From: Phascolarctos cinereus | Lineage: Eukaryota; Chordata; Mammalia; Diprotodontia; Phascolarctidae | Length of the DNA stretch: 64,000 bases | NCBI RefSeq assembly: GCF_002099425.1 | Contig: NW_018343990.1 | Coordinates: 2,294,001 to 2,358,000, forward strand | Direction of reading: 5' to 3' | Shown here: positions 43,235-55,368 of the stretch, piece after piece | Layout: each line of letters begins with the position of its first letter | Position numbering within the stretch: position 1 is the stretch's first letter | Position numbers and translations under genes: made by a program | The notes under the pieces: generated by a model | Database searches by the model: none | Told to the model about the DNA's origin: nothing | The model's input: the letters and a program-made list of their open reading frames with translations, nothing else

Positions 43235-44600
43235 TCTTATATTTTCTTGCTCAGTACTGTGGTTCATATTGGCTAAAAATTATGTTAAATATAAGAAAGG
43301 ATGGGAAACATTCACTCCGATACCTTTGTGAAGGTAACCAGAGCTGATTCACCCAAATCAAATCCCAACACCCTGCCCTCCCCTCAATGAGGAAAAACCA
43401 AAATCCTGGAGCAAGGAGGTACAAACAATGCAGAAATCCTATGTGAGAATTTACTTTCTGTCCAAATTTGGTCTTTTGGCGTGTAGAAAGCATCTTAAAT
43501 TCTTAGTGAAAAATCCAGAGTTCTAGAACGCTGAGAAAAGCCAACGACATCTGCAAGATGGGTAAATCAAAAGACACGCAATGGAACTCTCAAGGCAACA
43601 GGGGGGGATTTTCAGGAAAATGATGACTACCATACCTTGTAATAAGGTAAAAGGGAACTTTGCAATTGTCAACACCTGACTTGCCAAGTGGGTCCAAATC
43701 TCATAACTGTTTATCTTGCGTGACAAAATTCCTCACTATAATGCTGCCAGAGAATTACAACTTTCTCCCATGTGTGCAACTGGCTAAGAATCCTACCAGC
43801 ATCAGTTACCAGGGTACAAACAGAGAAAAAAAAATCAGCTCCAAGTTATGTTCTTTTCTTCAAATGGAGCTTTAGGGGCTGCATAATTAAATTTCTACCA
43901 CCATCTTGATCATTACGATTTAGGGATGCCAGGAACTTGTGTGCATCCAATTCTCTATTTCCACCAACAAAAGAGACCCCATGAAGCAGGATTTCCTGAG
44001 ATACTGTCTTGATTTGCTCTTCTGCAATCCCATGCCAAGTTTGGCAAGGTCAAGTTCTGTGCATAAAGCTTATGCTTCACCACAGAGGATAAGATTAACT
44101 GATGTCCTGCCTTCAGCAATGGCCCAACACAAAGGCTGTTATGCAAAGCTGTTCATGAGGGCGAGTTCCCAGCTGGCTCCTAGAAACCATGAAATTTGAT
44201 TGTCCCCATTTTAACATTTGAAAGTATACGGCTGTTCCTAAACCAGGTTCTTAATGTGATCTATGGAACAAACATTTCTTTCCTTTCCTACCCTTGTTTC
44301 TTGATATTCATCTGATTTTTCTTCTAAAGCCCAGCTAAACATAACTGGGTAATTTACCAATAACTGCAGCTAATGTGTCCAGCATCACAGAATTTCTGCA
44401 CAAGAAAAATGTCTATTTATAAATTTTAAGGTGTCTATCATCCTTAGCGTAGATATAAGAACTTTAAAAAAAAAAAGACATGAAGCTGTAACAAAACACG
44501 AAGGAAAATTTCCTCCTACCCTATCCTGCCAGAAAGGTCATGAGGGCTTAATGAAGAGGCTGGGTTTGAAACTGAAAATAATAAAGGATTCTATCTCTTT
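43235..44600. other. unique non-coding DNA
   Basis: About 1.35 kb without recognised repeats. Several open frames of 63-86 codons occur on both strands with no family signature. Confidence 0.5.
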
Positions 44601-44603
44601 ACA

Positions 44604-44632
44604 AATACACACACATACATACATACATATAC

Positions 44633-44664
<32 letters not shown>

Positions 44665-44745
44665 ATATATGTGTGTGTATGCATTCACAATATGCATATT
44701 ATATATATAATATAGGCATATATTTTAAATATGTGTGTGCATGTG
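44604..44745. repeat. compound CA/CATA/TA/TG microsatellite
   Basis: ACAC and ATAC units, then TA, then GTGTGT and TATATG units. The two halves are partly inverse to each other. Confidence 0.93.
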
Positions 44746-44889
44746 CACATATACAATTGTTTATTTGTGTGTAGAATATTAAATATTATTATACAATATG
44801 TATAGTATAGGTGTGTGCTTTATATGTGTGCATATGGATATACATAAGGCCATATATATTATATTATAAAGTACATACCTATGTCGGCT

Positions 44890-45022
44890 ACATATTGTCT
44901 TCTGGGGTAGAATGTAAGATCTTTAAAGACAAATTCTATTTCTCTTCTGTCTTCGTATTCCCAGTGCCTAGATCAATACTGCATATAATCAGCTGTTAAA
45001 TATTTGCTAATTGATTGATATG
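44890..45022 (+). mobile_element. L2 LINE 3' tip
   Basis: 'gaatgtaagatctttaaag', 'cgtattcccagtgcctaga' and 'ttaaatatttgctaattga'. Confidence 0.7.
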
Positions 45023-46082
45023 GCCTGGTCATTTCTGCACCACAAAAATCACACTACCTCCTTGCACATACACAATTACTCACTTTCTTCCCTCCAACAT
45101 CCCCTCTACTTTCACATTTCTATTTGTTCAGTGTGAGCTCTGTTAAAGAAGAATCTTAAAGAGGAAATCAGAAAGTAGGTATACTGACAAATCACTAGAC
45201 AGACCTCCAATCTCTAACCTCTCAGTGCTGTGAATAGCAGGTAGAGTATTAAGTAACTCTTAGCAGCTACCAAAGCTGAAAATCCAGCACTTTCTGGCCT
45301 GTACAATATGTTTCATTCATAGCTTCTAGACATAGTAGTAAGAGTCCCAGCAGTGACCACTGTGGTCATGGTAGTATGACATGGACAAACCATCTCCTTT
45401 GTCCCATAGAATACTGTTCTGTAATTTGAATTTTTGATGAATTCTGAAATTTCAATGAGCTCATTCTGTAAGCAAGGGTAATCTAAATGTCTCTGCATCT
45501 TTCTCAGGAATAAGCAACCCTTTATCCTCAGAAAATAAATAGCATAAACCATAAGGACTATCCTTAAAATGGGAAAACACACAAGTTTATAGCAATATCA
45601 ATTGATAATTTTTGACACATATGTTTTGAAAATCTGGAAAATTTCAATCACAAATGACTCCAACTCAGAATCCAAAGAGATTGCAGGTATTTTCTATAGT
45701 TGAAAAGGAGCCAAGGCTGGCAATAAATTATTCATTTGTTCATTTAAATGCCAGAATATCTATTTTTTTTAAAGTAATTGCTTTTAAATTTTAGATAATA
45801 ACCATCTCAATGAATTCAACAAGAAAAATAAGAAATAAAATATTGAATAAAACTACATAATTCAAACTGTTTATGCTTTTTAAAAGAAAAAAATTAAAAC
45901 TCATAAAAAATAATCTTCAGTTCCTTAGGGAGTATGACAGTATACAATATGAGCAGAAGATCAATGTTTTAAAAAATGTCCTTTTTTTCCCAAAGAAATT
46001 TAGTGTCATTTTAAATAATTATGCAGTCTCTCAAATTTAACCAAGCCTCATCTCCTGTTTAATTCTGGGCATATCTCACCAT
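45023..46082. other. unique non-coding DNA
   Basis: About 1 kb, AT-rich from 45720. No gene recognised; an 89-codon minus-strand frame (45313-45582) has no recognisable domain. Confidence 0.5.
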
Positions 46083-46083
46083 C

Positions 46084-46250
46084 CACCACTGTAAAGTTGT
46101 GGGTTCAAATCCCACCTTTGCTACTTACTACCTCTGTGGCCTTGGGCAAATCACTTAACTTCCCTAGACCTTAGTCTCCTCATCTGTAAAATGGAAGAGT
46201 TAGACTAGATGGTCTCTGAGGGTCCTTTCAGTACTAAGTCTATGATTGTC
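46084..46250 (+). mobile_element. MIR3-type SINE
   Basis: 'gtgggttcaaatcccacct', 'gtggccttgggcaaatcac', 'gtctcctcatctgtaaaat', 'ttagactagatggtctctg' and 'ctaagtctatgattg'. Well preserved. Confidence 0.92.
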
Positions 46251-46317
46251 TTAGAAAATGAAAACCATCCTTTTCCTTCCAATGGCTTATATTTCATTAG
46301 GACATCCAATTTCTTAC

Positions 46318-46580
46318 TTGAAGCCTAGTAGATACAGTGCTGGGTTTGGAATAAAGAAGACTTACTAGCTATATGATCTTGGGCAAGTCACTTAAATTGT
46401 ACATGTCTCAGGCAACTCTCTAGTATTATACACTAAATCATAAACTAATTAGAATGCAATTTCCTCGAGGTCAGGGATTGCATCTTTGCCTTTCTTTGTA
46501 TTATTAAATGCCTGCTGACTGACAGTTGTGATGTGCTAGTGGAGGGAATCCCCATACTGGGAGTTTACTTACGGATTAAA
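46318..46580 (+). mobile_element. long-tailed tRNA-derived SINE split by an L2 tip
   Basis: tRNA/CORE part 'tgatcttgggcaagtcact', then 'caactctctagtattat'. An L2 3' tip (46445-46526: 'tcctcgaggtcagggattg', 'attaaatgcctgctgactg') intervenes, and the tail resumes with 'gctagtggagggaatcccc' and 'atactgggagtttacttac'. Confidence 0.72.
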
Positions 46581-49500
46581 TAGCTTATCTATCACATATC
46601 CTATTCAAGTGAATCACACATTGGCCTCAAGACTCCCAATGGGTTTCTCTGATGATAACTATAATTTGAAATCTTCAAAATAAATGATAAGATCTAAAAG
46701 CAGATTATGTTCATATGTCCACAATCATATAAGTCAAAGCCAAAATAAGTATTAATGCTCAACCATTCAAAGCTCACATTACAGCATACATTAAGGTACA
46801 ATAAAGTCCATCAATTATCTACAGATCTGTAGTGTTCCTATATATTAGCCCCCTTGCCCCAAAGAAATTCAAAATACTGTAATTCCTCTTTGGAAACTAC
46901 TTAGGAAAGAAAATTCCTTGAATTCTAATATTCAGTGCCCCTTCCTGAGCTAATTTTTTGCCTCCAACCCCACCAACTCCTAATAACCAAAAGGTAGAAT
47001 GACTGATGTATTGCAAAGTTTCTGTGTAAAACAACTGAAGCCAGAATGTAATAGAACTTATGCTTAAAATTGTCAGATATGGAACTATCATGCTGTACCA
47101 AAATTTAGCCCTAAAAATCTTAGAATCCAAGATTAAAACAAACATACAAAAAGAAGCTTCTTTGCATCCAGAAATTAAATGTGATCTTTTTGGCCCCAGT
47201 GTTTCCCAGTGTAATCACTTCCATGAGCCAAAGGAGTACGATGCAGCAGGAACATCCAAAGAGGGTAGAAGAATAAATAAATAAATGAATGAATAAATAA
47301 AACTTCTTCTAACTACCTAGGCTGACTTCCATGTGAGATTTTCTAGAAGACCAACTTAAAGAAGATGCAGACACTAAGAGTGAAAATCTTCTAACTTGAT
47401 TCAGGATACTCCAATGACAGGAATTTCTCTTCTCTTACACCCTTGGCTTTCCAAAATTAAATGCCATATTTAAAAATAAGATATCTGCTCTTTGAGATGA
47501 CATCACTGAAAAGGTGAGCAGTAGAGAGGGTGTACATGTATGTGTTCTCTCAAGCTGTTGGGAGCTTCTCTATACCACAAACTTAATAAGGAAGAGGTAA
47601 AATAGATTTGTTACATTCACTAAAAAGCAGGTAACCAGAAATAGAATAAACTTTCAATATTCGCAGTATGTTACATCCACTAGATATCTTTTTTCTTGGT
47701 TTACATCAACTGCAATTTTATGAATGTATAAAAACATTCCTTTGACACTGTGACATCCTTTTCAGGACCATTCCCAAAGGTAGGTCACTAAATTTAAAAA
47801 AAAATAACAATAATAATTTCGCTGTTAGATTTAGAAATAGGAGAACATACCTCACATTACACTAGTTTTAGAAATAGGTGAACATATCTTTCATTACACT
47901 AGTTTCACATTCTTTCAAATGGCACTAAAATTTAGAAAAGTGGTCACATGGATAAAAGAAAGTTACACCACTAAATCACATAGAAAATAAAATGGACCAG
48001 TTTTCATAAATCACAAATACCACATCCAAAGAAGCAGATGCTATCTTACAATTAATCACAGCTTAATGGAAATAGCTACATAAAAAGAGGTAAAAACTTA
48101 ACTGTATTTATTATATAATAGGCAGCAAACAAGGCACACACTAAAATTCCTCCCCAAGGAACAAAAAAACTGTTGAAAATGGAAAGAAAACATCTCTCAT
48201 GATCTGGTATAAAATAAGCAAATTTAAAATTATTTATGAATGTGAAACAATGCCTATCCTGAGCAGTTTGGCCAAATCTGGCTTTTCTGAGGTTTTTCCA
48301 TTATGAGTAATGAATTATAAGCTCTTAGTTGCTCATAAAAATGAGTCATTATGAAAATGCTCTATACACCTATCACCAAAGGTATCCTTGATGAAAACAT
48401 GAAAAGGGCAGACATTTTTCTACATTAGACCACATTTTAGTACAACCAACCAAAACATAAAAGCTTGTATTACCCTATTGTCAATCCTTGTTAGAATAAA
48501 ATGAAGCAAAAAAAATTAATTTAAAAAGAATAAAATGAAGCCTTAAAAAGTCATCTCCTCTGGAATAAACTGAGGCAGAACAAAGAAAGCAGAACAAGGA
48601 CAATAAAATTCACAACTATAATAACATAAATGAAAATTACACTAAAAAAGGCAGCCAAACCCTGATTAATTGAATGATCATTCATGGTCCCAAATAACAG
48701 AAAAGGAAATATATTTTAGAAAGTAGAAGAGAAGTAGAGAGTAGAGAGAAGGTGGCCATAGGGCTGAAAATATTGCAAATGCTAGCTGGTATGTTTGCAT
48801 CATCAGGTAGTATCTGGTTTTCTTTGTATAAGGGAAGGGTTTAGTTGGAGTGGGCAGTATTTCTGGAAATGACTATGTAAATGGAAAGAAGCACCAAAAA
48901 AAAAAGAGAGAAAATTTAATGTTATATTTAAATTATTAAATTATACAGACCAAGCTTAGTTCCATAGAAAATATATAAGAAGTCACTTGTCTCCATTCTT
49001 TGCAAAGGAAGGAAATTATGGGTGTGGGACATTATATATAATACCAGACATTTTTGATATTGCTTAGCTTTACAGAGCTTTCCCCCCTTTTTTTATTCTT
49101 TGTTATATAAAATATGGCTTTCTTCCTCCTCCTCTCTCTCCACCCAAATATTAAGATGTTCATTTTTTGTAAAGGGAGACACAAAGAAGCCAGACTATAT
49201 ATATAGGCAATAATCCTGAATACCTTACAAACTCAATTATGACATCCAGCCTGATTTATTCAGATTTGTTTTTGTTGGAATTCTACTACATGTTTAAGAG
49301 AAAAACATATAAATTCACCTTTTTCTATCTTTTCCCTCTACATCTACAGGGCTATACAACAAACAACATAGAGGCTCTAAACAAGAGCAGCTTAAAATTC
49401 ACTCCCCTTCTCGGTGTAGCCTCTTTAAAGCTCTGCTTATACAGTCTGGTAATAATATGAAGGGAAAGACTCCTGCCTTTATCTGCAGGGAAGATGTTAA

Positions 49501-49650
49501 TTTCTGCACCTTCCCTCAGTGTCTTAGCCACATTCCTGGCTCTGGAAAATTCAGCAATGACCCACAGATACATATTTAGTATCGTAAATATCAGCTTAAA
49601 GTGCAGATGAGAAGGATTGTACTAGACTCAATTCCTAATTCACTTTCTAA
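46581..49650. other. repeat-poor stretch, no gene recognised
   Basis: About 3 kb in which I can place no SINE, LINE or DNA transposon. It holds an AAAT patch (47268-47300), a 37-bp tandem duplication (47830-47902) and a local repeat of 'gaataaaatgaagc' near 48493 and 48527. Open frames stay below 90 codons. Confidence 0.5.
47830..47902. repeat. 37-bp tandem duplication
   Basis: Two 36-bp copies beginning TTTAGAAATAGG and ending CATTACACTAG, one base apart, with about four differences. Not part of a known family. Confidence 0.93.
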
Positions 49651-49654
49651 TTTT

Positions 49655-49812
49655 AAAAAAATCTGGATGCAGATCCCACTTCTCTTACAATCTGGAAAAG
49701 GTACTTGACCTCCCTTGTCCTTAGCTAAGGCTCCTTACAGATGCTGACTTCTGGTACTCTGACTAGGTGACCTGTAAGGTCTCTTCCATCTTAGAATGAT
49801 CTATATTCTAAT
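49655..49812 (+). mobile_element. worn MIR3-like SINE
   Basis: 'tggaaaaggtacttgacct', 'ctgactaggtgacctgtaa', 'ggtctcttccatcttagaa' and 'tgatctatattct'. The 3' end is the clearest part. Confidence 0.55.
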
Positions 49813-50935
49813 AATCTACTCTTAGAAGAATGTTGAATTACCTTTACATTTGTCTCAGAATTGATTTGCCCATATTTAACCATTAATTTGAGCCCAGAGC
49901 TCTTTGTAACAAAATGGCATTTACATTTGAAGGATGACAGTCTAAGGATGGGTACATGTATCTCATATGTGGCTAAGAACCAGCTGATAAGGTACAAATA
50001 GGCCCTGGTTAACAGACAATTGCCTTTCCACCTTAACTCTTCCATAAAATACCACCTCATCTATAAAGCAACATTTGTGGAGATTGTTTTATACAAGAAA
50101 TATAACTAATATACACAGCAGTAAAGTCCACATAAGCCAAATTCAGTAGCTATAATATTGGGTGCAACTTGGTCAATGGCTCAAGGGCCATTTCAATAAT
50201 CTGTACAATATCACAAGTTTAAAATAATCCCTTTGATAGCCATAGAATTGGACTTGTAAAGAAGTGGTTGCCCAGGTGGTCTATGCTAAGTAGAACAAGG
50301 GTATACAGCCTGGGAACTGATAGAGGAGAGTGAAATGAGGAAAGTCCTTTCAACATTTAACCTCCAGGTTCTACAAAGTCCAGGACATAGAAAGAATCCT
50401 TTGCTTCTCATTGTCTTAACTAGGTACATTTTCAGCACAAAATGTATGAAAACTAGTGCCCCTCATACCAGCAGGAAATTGTGTGATCTGTGTTAAAGAG
50501 AAAAGGGGGGGGGGGAGAATCCCTTACTAAGAAACCCCAGGAGGATATCTGTGCTTTATGAAGGAGAAAACTGAAGTCATTTCCTTTCCAAAATGATAAG
50601 AGGAAAAGCTGTCCTTATAAGCCTACACTCACTCCCTTCGATGACTCAGACTGAATCAAGATTCAATGCTTACAAATAGTCAACGTGGGACACAAATGAA
50701 AGTGTTGGAGGCAGGGGAGAGCTCTCACACCTGGTTCAAGTAAACTTTTTCACTTCCTGAAAACACAAGTTTTGTTTAAAAGCAGTTTTGCTAGGGTCAT
50801 CAGAGAAAGAGGTTAATTCTAAGTTGTTCTCTCTTATATAGTAATAAAGTGACAGACTCGCCTAGAACATAAAGAAACCTCCCATTCATTAGGAACTTCT
50901 AAAGACAGAACCAACAGCAAGAATGCAAACATGGA
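49813..50935. other. unique non-coding DNA
   Basis: About 1.1 kb without a recognised gene or repeat family. Includes a run of about 13 G near 50506-50518. Confidence 0.5.
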
Positions 50936-50936
50936 G

Positions 50937-51115
50937 GCACAAGACCGAGGTTCCAGACTCAACTTGGAAAGACACTTACTAGATGTTCAACTAGAGGTTG
51001 AACTAGAGGTGTCTCTCTGAGACTCAGTTTTCTCATTTGTAAAACAGAGGCAATGATATTTTGGCTATTTACTTCACAAAAATGTTGTGAGGCAAAGGTC
51101 TAATAAACCTTTAAC
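50937..51115 (+). mobile_element. MIR-type SINE
   Basis: 'acaagaccgaggttccaga', 'ctcagttttctcatttgta', 'caaaaatgttgtgaggcaa'. A short local duplication ('gttgaactagaggt') lies in it near 50985-51010. Confidence 0.8.
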
Positions 51116-51117
51116 CT

Positions 51118-51228
51118 GCAGCATGCTATAGTGAAGAGCCCTGGCTCAGAGTCCTGGTTCTGCTACTACCTAGGTATGTTATCACTGGGGCCCTTAACCT
51201 CTATAGACCTCAATTTCCCCATGGATAA
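51118..51228 (+). mobile_element. MIR3-type SINE fragment
   Basis: 'gcatgctatagtgaagagc', 'cctggctcagagtcctggt', 'ccttaacctctatagacct'. Ends at the next L2. Confidence 0.8.
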
Positions 51229-51478
51229 CATCAAGTCCCCACTAAAATCTCACCTTCTATGGGAAGCTTTTCTCAATCCCTCCTAATGCTAGTGCCTTCC
51301 CTCAAGGTTATCTGTAATTTCTCCTATACGAATCTGTTTGTATATCTTTTTTTTTTACCTGTTGTCTCCCCTGTGAGCCCCTTGAGAATAAGGAATGTCT
51401 TTTGCCTTTCTTTGCACAGTGCCTAGCACATAGTAGGTGTATAATGAATGCTTTTCTGATGAAGTGACAGAGACAGGT
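51229..51478 (+). mobile_element. L2 LINE 3' end
   Basis: 'tctcaccttctatgggaag', 'gctagtgccttccctcaag', 'gtgagccccttgagaataa', 'cagtgcctagcacatagta' and 'ataatgaatgctttt'. Confidence 0.88.
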
Positions 51479-51764
51479 GAGCTAGATTTAGATTGACCAA
51501 TATATAGCCCACAATACAGTCAAACAAATTCAGTTCACTTGACATCTCAGTGAGGGCCCATCTAAGAATTTTTGTATTTAAAAAAATTTGATTAGCTAGC
51601 AAACATGAACCAGTAGGCCAGGAGAGTAACCAGGAGTCATGCTAATAGGCTTGGATCAATTAGTAACTGTAATTACACTGAAGTGGAATGCAGTTATTTA
51701 TATAATTTAAATTCTATGGCACAATATGAATTTGTACTGCTGTGGCCCAAAATTGAAGGAAATA
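51479..51764. other. unique non-coding DNA
   Basis: No recognisable feature. Confidence 0.45.
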
Positions 51765-51837
51765 AAACACCCTTAGACTAGATAATTGCTAAGTTCTTTT
51801 CTAAATGTAAAATTCTATGAGTCTTTGAATACATTTT
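51765..51837 (+). mobile_element. MIR3-type SINE 3' end
   Basis: 'cacccttagactagataat' and 'aattctatgagtctttgaa'. Only the last part remains. Confidence 0.6.
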
Positions 51838-51954
51838 CTTGCTGTTCACCCAATAGGAAGAACTAAACAAAGAAAGACAGGAAAAGGATATACAACCTAG
51901 TACTTTATACTTATATTTTACATTGCCTTGTGCCATTTTTTAAATTCTCTGACA

Positions 51955-52036
51955 TGTTGTTATACCTTGGCTCCCCAACTAGACTGAATACTCCTTAATG
52001 ATAGGGACCATTTTTAATAATTCCATCTTGAATACC
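51955..52036 (+). mobile_element. L2 LINE tail fragment
   Basis: 'ccttggctccccaactaga', 'ctgaatactccttaatgat' and 'agggaccatttttaataat'. Confidence 0.7.
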
Positions 52037-52037
52037 A

Positions 52038-52136
52038 TGGTCTAACAGAAACAGCATTGGATTTTTAAATCAGAGAATTAGGTCTGAATCTGGGTTTTGC
52101 CACTTATGCCCTCCATGGGCTTGTTAGACTGTTTTA
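52038..52136 (+). mobile_element. MIR3-type SINE 5' part
   Basis: 'accatggtctaacagaaac', 'agcattggatttttaaatc' and 'tctgaatctgggttttgcc'. Confidence 0.78.
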
Positions 52137-52157
52137 TATTATCTCTAAGATCCCAAT

Positions 52158-52352
52158 AATAGCACAGCAAAAGAGCAATGGATTCAGAGTCAGACAACCT
52201 AGGTTCAAATCCTGCCTCCAGCACTTACTACCAGTGTGACTTTGGATACACCATTTAATTCCTCTGGACCTCAGTTCCCTCTTCTTTAAAACGAAACGGC
52301 TGGATAAGGTGGCTTATAAGATCTCTTCCAGCTCTGAATCTCTGATTCTATC
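52158..52352 (+). mobile_element. MIR3-type SINE, nearly full length
   Basis: 'aagagcaatggattcagag', 'caacctaggttcaaatcct', 'ctctggacctcagttccct', 'ctggataaggtggcttata' and 'cttccagctctgaatctct'. Confidence 0.92.
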
Positions 52353-52753
52353 TTGAAATCCTACTATCTTACAAAGAAGACCATTAGAGATTTTTTTTTA
52401 ACTGATAAGGAATTAGTTAAGGGACTAGGGCTCTCTTCCTAGCTCTTCTCTGGCTGCTTCAATAGTTCATGCAACCTCCCTCTGCCCCAACTAACAAATG
52501 TGACAAAAAGACTTGAAATACCCACTGAAATACCCACTTGTGCTTCACTGTGGCATAAAAATGACTATGTGTTCTCAAGGCTCTGCCATGACAGCATAAG
52601 CCTTGGCAAGCTCTATCCAGCTAGAATGGCTTTGAGTGTATATGGACATGCTGACAGACTGCATGTCTGTTATCCAAGGGGCAGTCACAATAAGGCTCGT
52701 CAACAGGCTGGCTAGTGAAGCTCTTCTCAAAATAATCCCCAAAGAGTAGTCAT
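52353..52753. other. unique non-coding DNA
   Basis: No recognisable repeat family. A 71-codon plus-strand frame has no domain signature. Confidence 0.5.
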
Positions 52754-52754
52754 A

Positions 52755-52982
52755 ACAACAATAAGTCACATTTCCATTGATGCTTTAAAATGTAGAAAGA
52801 GCTCTCCTGACAAATGTGCACGGTAGATAATGCAAGTTACTATATCCATTTTACAGATGAGAAAACTGCGACCCAGAGAGGTTAAGTGATTTGTCCAGTA
52901 TCACCAGCTGATAAGCAACATCTAGGACTTGAACCCAGGTCTCTCTTTACTCTAAATCCAGCACTCTTTCTATTCGACCAGA
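52755..52982 (-). mobile_element. MIR-type SINE, nearly full length
   Basis: 'gatgctttaaaatgtagaa', 'ccattttacagatgagaaa', 'gttaagtgatttgtccagt', 'gaacccaggtctctcttta' and 'gcactctttctattcgacc'. Confidence 0.9.
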
Positions 52983-53019
52983 TTTTTTCAAGAAGCAAAT
53001 GGTCTCAGACTTGCACCAA

Positions 53020-53245
53020 AGACTTGCATCAAAGCTAAGAATACCAGGGTTCAAGTCTGGCCTCAGACATATACTGGTTGTATGAACCTGGACAAATCAC
53101 TTAACCTTTCACTGCTCTTGACAACTCTATAAGACTAGAAATTGCAAAGAAAATGCCAACCAGCATTGGGGAGTTGCAATTTCCTCACCTTGGAGTTCCC
53201 TATAGCAATGGAATCCCATGTCTAGTCCCTATCTATCCCCACAGA
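53020..53245 (+). mobile_element. marsupial tRNA-derived SINE, long-tailed variant
   Basis: 'gggttcaagtctggcctca', 'tggacaaatcacttaacct', 'gacaactctataagactag', then the tail 'gccaaccagcattgggg', 'cctcaccttggagttccct' and 'atgtctagtccctatctat'. Confidence 0.85.
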
Positions 53246-53655
53246 GAAATGGGCATGGCATGACTGAATGCCTCCAACAAGAACAATAGCAGCTAAGGGA
53301 AGGTTAAGTCATCTCAGTCATCAGATGCAGAGGGAATTCAAAGCACCTCACATTGGTTTCACTGGTTTTACATATTTGGCCAGAACTTGATTAGGCAAAC
53401 AACTGCATTAGCTTTTACCCTGGATATCTTTGACTTGTTACCTCTTCTAATAATTATCACTGTTTCCAGCCCATGATAATTGGGAACAACAGCTTAACAG
53501 CAGATAATTAGAACAACTGCATAATTTGCTACTGAATTACCATGGTATAAGTTCCTAATAACAGGAAATGTTGCCTGGAAATGGGATGCAACAGGTACTC
53601 ATCACTGCCAAAGAATGGCAGACCTGCTTCCATTTCACTCAAGCAAAAAGTGGAG
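53246..53655. other. unique non-coding DNA
   Basis: No recognisable feature. Confidence 0.5.
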
Positions 53656-53656
53656 C

Positions 53657-53835
53657 CACTGAAAAGTAGGCTTGATTTGGAATCAAAAGGAACCAAGTTC
53701 ACATCCTGACTCTGCTACTTATTACTGTGTGACCTTAGGTAAATCACCAACCCTCTCTGGACTTTCTTCCCTGAAAGAGGAGAGTGTTGGACTAGATAAC
53801 CTCAAGGGTGCTTTGACTCTAAATCTAAGATCCAG
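53657..53835 (+). mobile_element. MIR3-type SINE, nearly full length
   Basis: 'cttgatttggaatcaaaag', 'tgtgaccttaggtaaatca', 'gttggactagataacctca' and 'gctttgactctaaatctaa'. The 79-codon frame starting here is a repeat artefact. Confidence 0.88.
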
Positions 53836-54980
53836 GAGCCACAAAATAACAAACCAGATCACTTCCATTCTTGATTCCCTATTAAGTTTGGGTAAGGGAA
53901 AGCACAGCTAATTAACCCATAACTTCAACCCTTTCCTACATTAAACATTTCACCAAATTTACTTGCAGGCTTTGCCCTACTCCAAACAAGAATATTCAGG
54001 GAAGTATTTTTTTAAATCAAAACCAAAAACAAAACAAAATGCATGACCACATAGGCAGCAAGAGAGCTTGGATAATTGGCAAACTATAAACAATTAAGCT
54101 TTCTATACATCTGCACTTACTAAGGATCAGGAGAGCTAATGGTGCTTATGTGGTCACTGGAGCTTTCGTTAAAAAAAAAAATTAATGTAGCTTTTAATCC
54201 AATTAGCAAAAATACATTCCCTCTGCCAACTGAAAGAAGATGGACTGCTATTTAGATACTACAGCTGGCTAGAAACCAAAAACTTTACCACACTTCACAG
54301 TGAAGCAACACAAGGAACCTTGCTGCTCCAGAAATCAGGCAAGCTTTTTCTGCAAACACAGGCCTCCATTGGCTGAAGTTGTGGGAGTGTTGTTTCAACT
54401 CCAGAGCAGAGTCAGAGCCTCCTCTAAAAGGGCAGAGCAGCCAACAATGCAAACAAGAGTTCTTGGGCAAAAAGTCCCCTCAGTCCTAACCTCCACACTG
54501 CAAGCCTCATGGTTCCTGAAAAGCACTTTGATAAACGATGCACAACACCTGCACAGGGCAGGCAGCCAGCCAGCCAGAGGGGCCAGCCTCAGTACAGATG
54601 GTTTGTATACTTACTAAAAAAAAGTAACAATGCCAAGCTTGGGGATGGTTAGAAGCAACTTTTCACACTGCATCTGTCTTGAGAAGTAGAGAAACGACTA
54701 AAAGAGAACAATTCTAGCCAGTCATTTCACTGGTGTTAGATGCCCTTCCGCACACATCTAAGACTAATGGGAACTTGACGTGGACTTGTTATTAGACAGA
54801 TCCGAAATTCAGCAGAGGTGTAGGAAAAAAAGGAAGATGACAATTTATTTTAGAAATCTTTAGAGATAGATTATTAAGCTCTCTTATAATCATTTCAGAA
54901 ACCATATATCAACCCAGGACCAGCACTTCCCATCCTACCTGGACAAGACGTGAATTAGAATTGCTTTTCTTGGTAGGGGT
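53836..54980. other. unique non-coding DNA
   Basis: About 1.1 kb without repeats I can name. The part at 54280-54600 is more GC-rich and has a 105-codon plus-strand frame, but the frame shows no domain, signal or splice pattern I trust. Confidence 0.5.
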
Positions 54981-54984
54981 TTTC

Positions 54985-55095
54985 CATTCCTGGCCCTGCC
55001 ACAGACACACTAAATAACCTGAGAGGAGTCACTTAACTTGTTTCTATTTGAATCTTTACTTAGTGAGACAGAGATGATGGTACCTTTCCTTCATA
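54985..55095 (+). mobile_element. MIR-type SINE fragment
   Basis: 'cattcctggccctgccaca', 'gaggagtcacttaacttgt' and 'gacagagatgatggtacct'. Ends where an L2 tip begins. Confidence 0.65.
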
Positions 55096-55097
55096 TT

Positions 55098-55170
55098 TAA
55101 TTCAATATTTACTGAGTGCCTAATGTACTCAAGGCACTGCCATAGAACTCTAAGGTTATTTCTGTAAAGC
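55098..55170 (-). mobile_element. L2 LINE 3' tip
   Basis: 'ttcaatatttactgagtgc', 'ctaatgtactcaaggcact'. Reversed tail pattern between two MIR copies. Confidence 0.7.
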
Positions 55171-55184
55171 ACCTTGTGTGTTTT

Positions 55185-55368
55185 AATCATGTGACCATCA
55201 AATCACTTAACATCTCTGAGACTCAGTTTCTTCATCTGCAAAATGAAGATAATAATGCCTGCTGTACCTAAGAGAATTGTGGCAAGCATCCAGTGGAATA
55301 ATCTTTGTAACATACTTTGTGGACCTTAAAGCACCGTACAAATGTCAGCTACTATTGCTACCTGTATG
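55185..55368 (+). mobile_element. MIR-type SINE
   Basis: 'catgtgaccatcaaatcac', 'gactcagtttcttcatctg', 'tttgtggaccttaaagcac' and 'cgtacaaatgtcagctact'. The marsupial-type 3' end is intact. Confidence 0.88.

Noticed and set aside
54285-54617. 105-codon frame in a more GC-rich patch, considered as an exon
   Set aside because: No convincing splice sites or protein signature.
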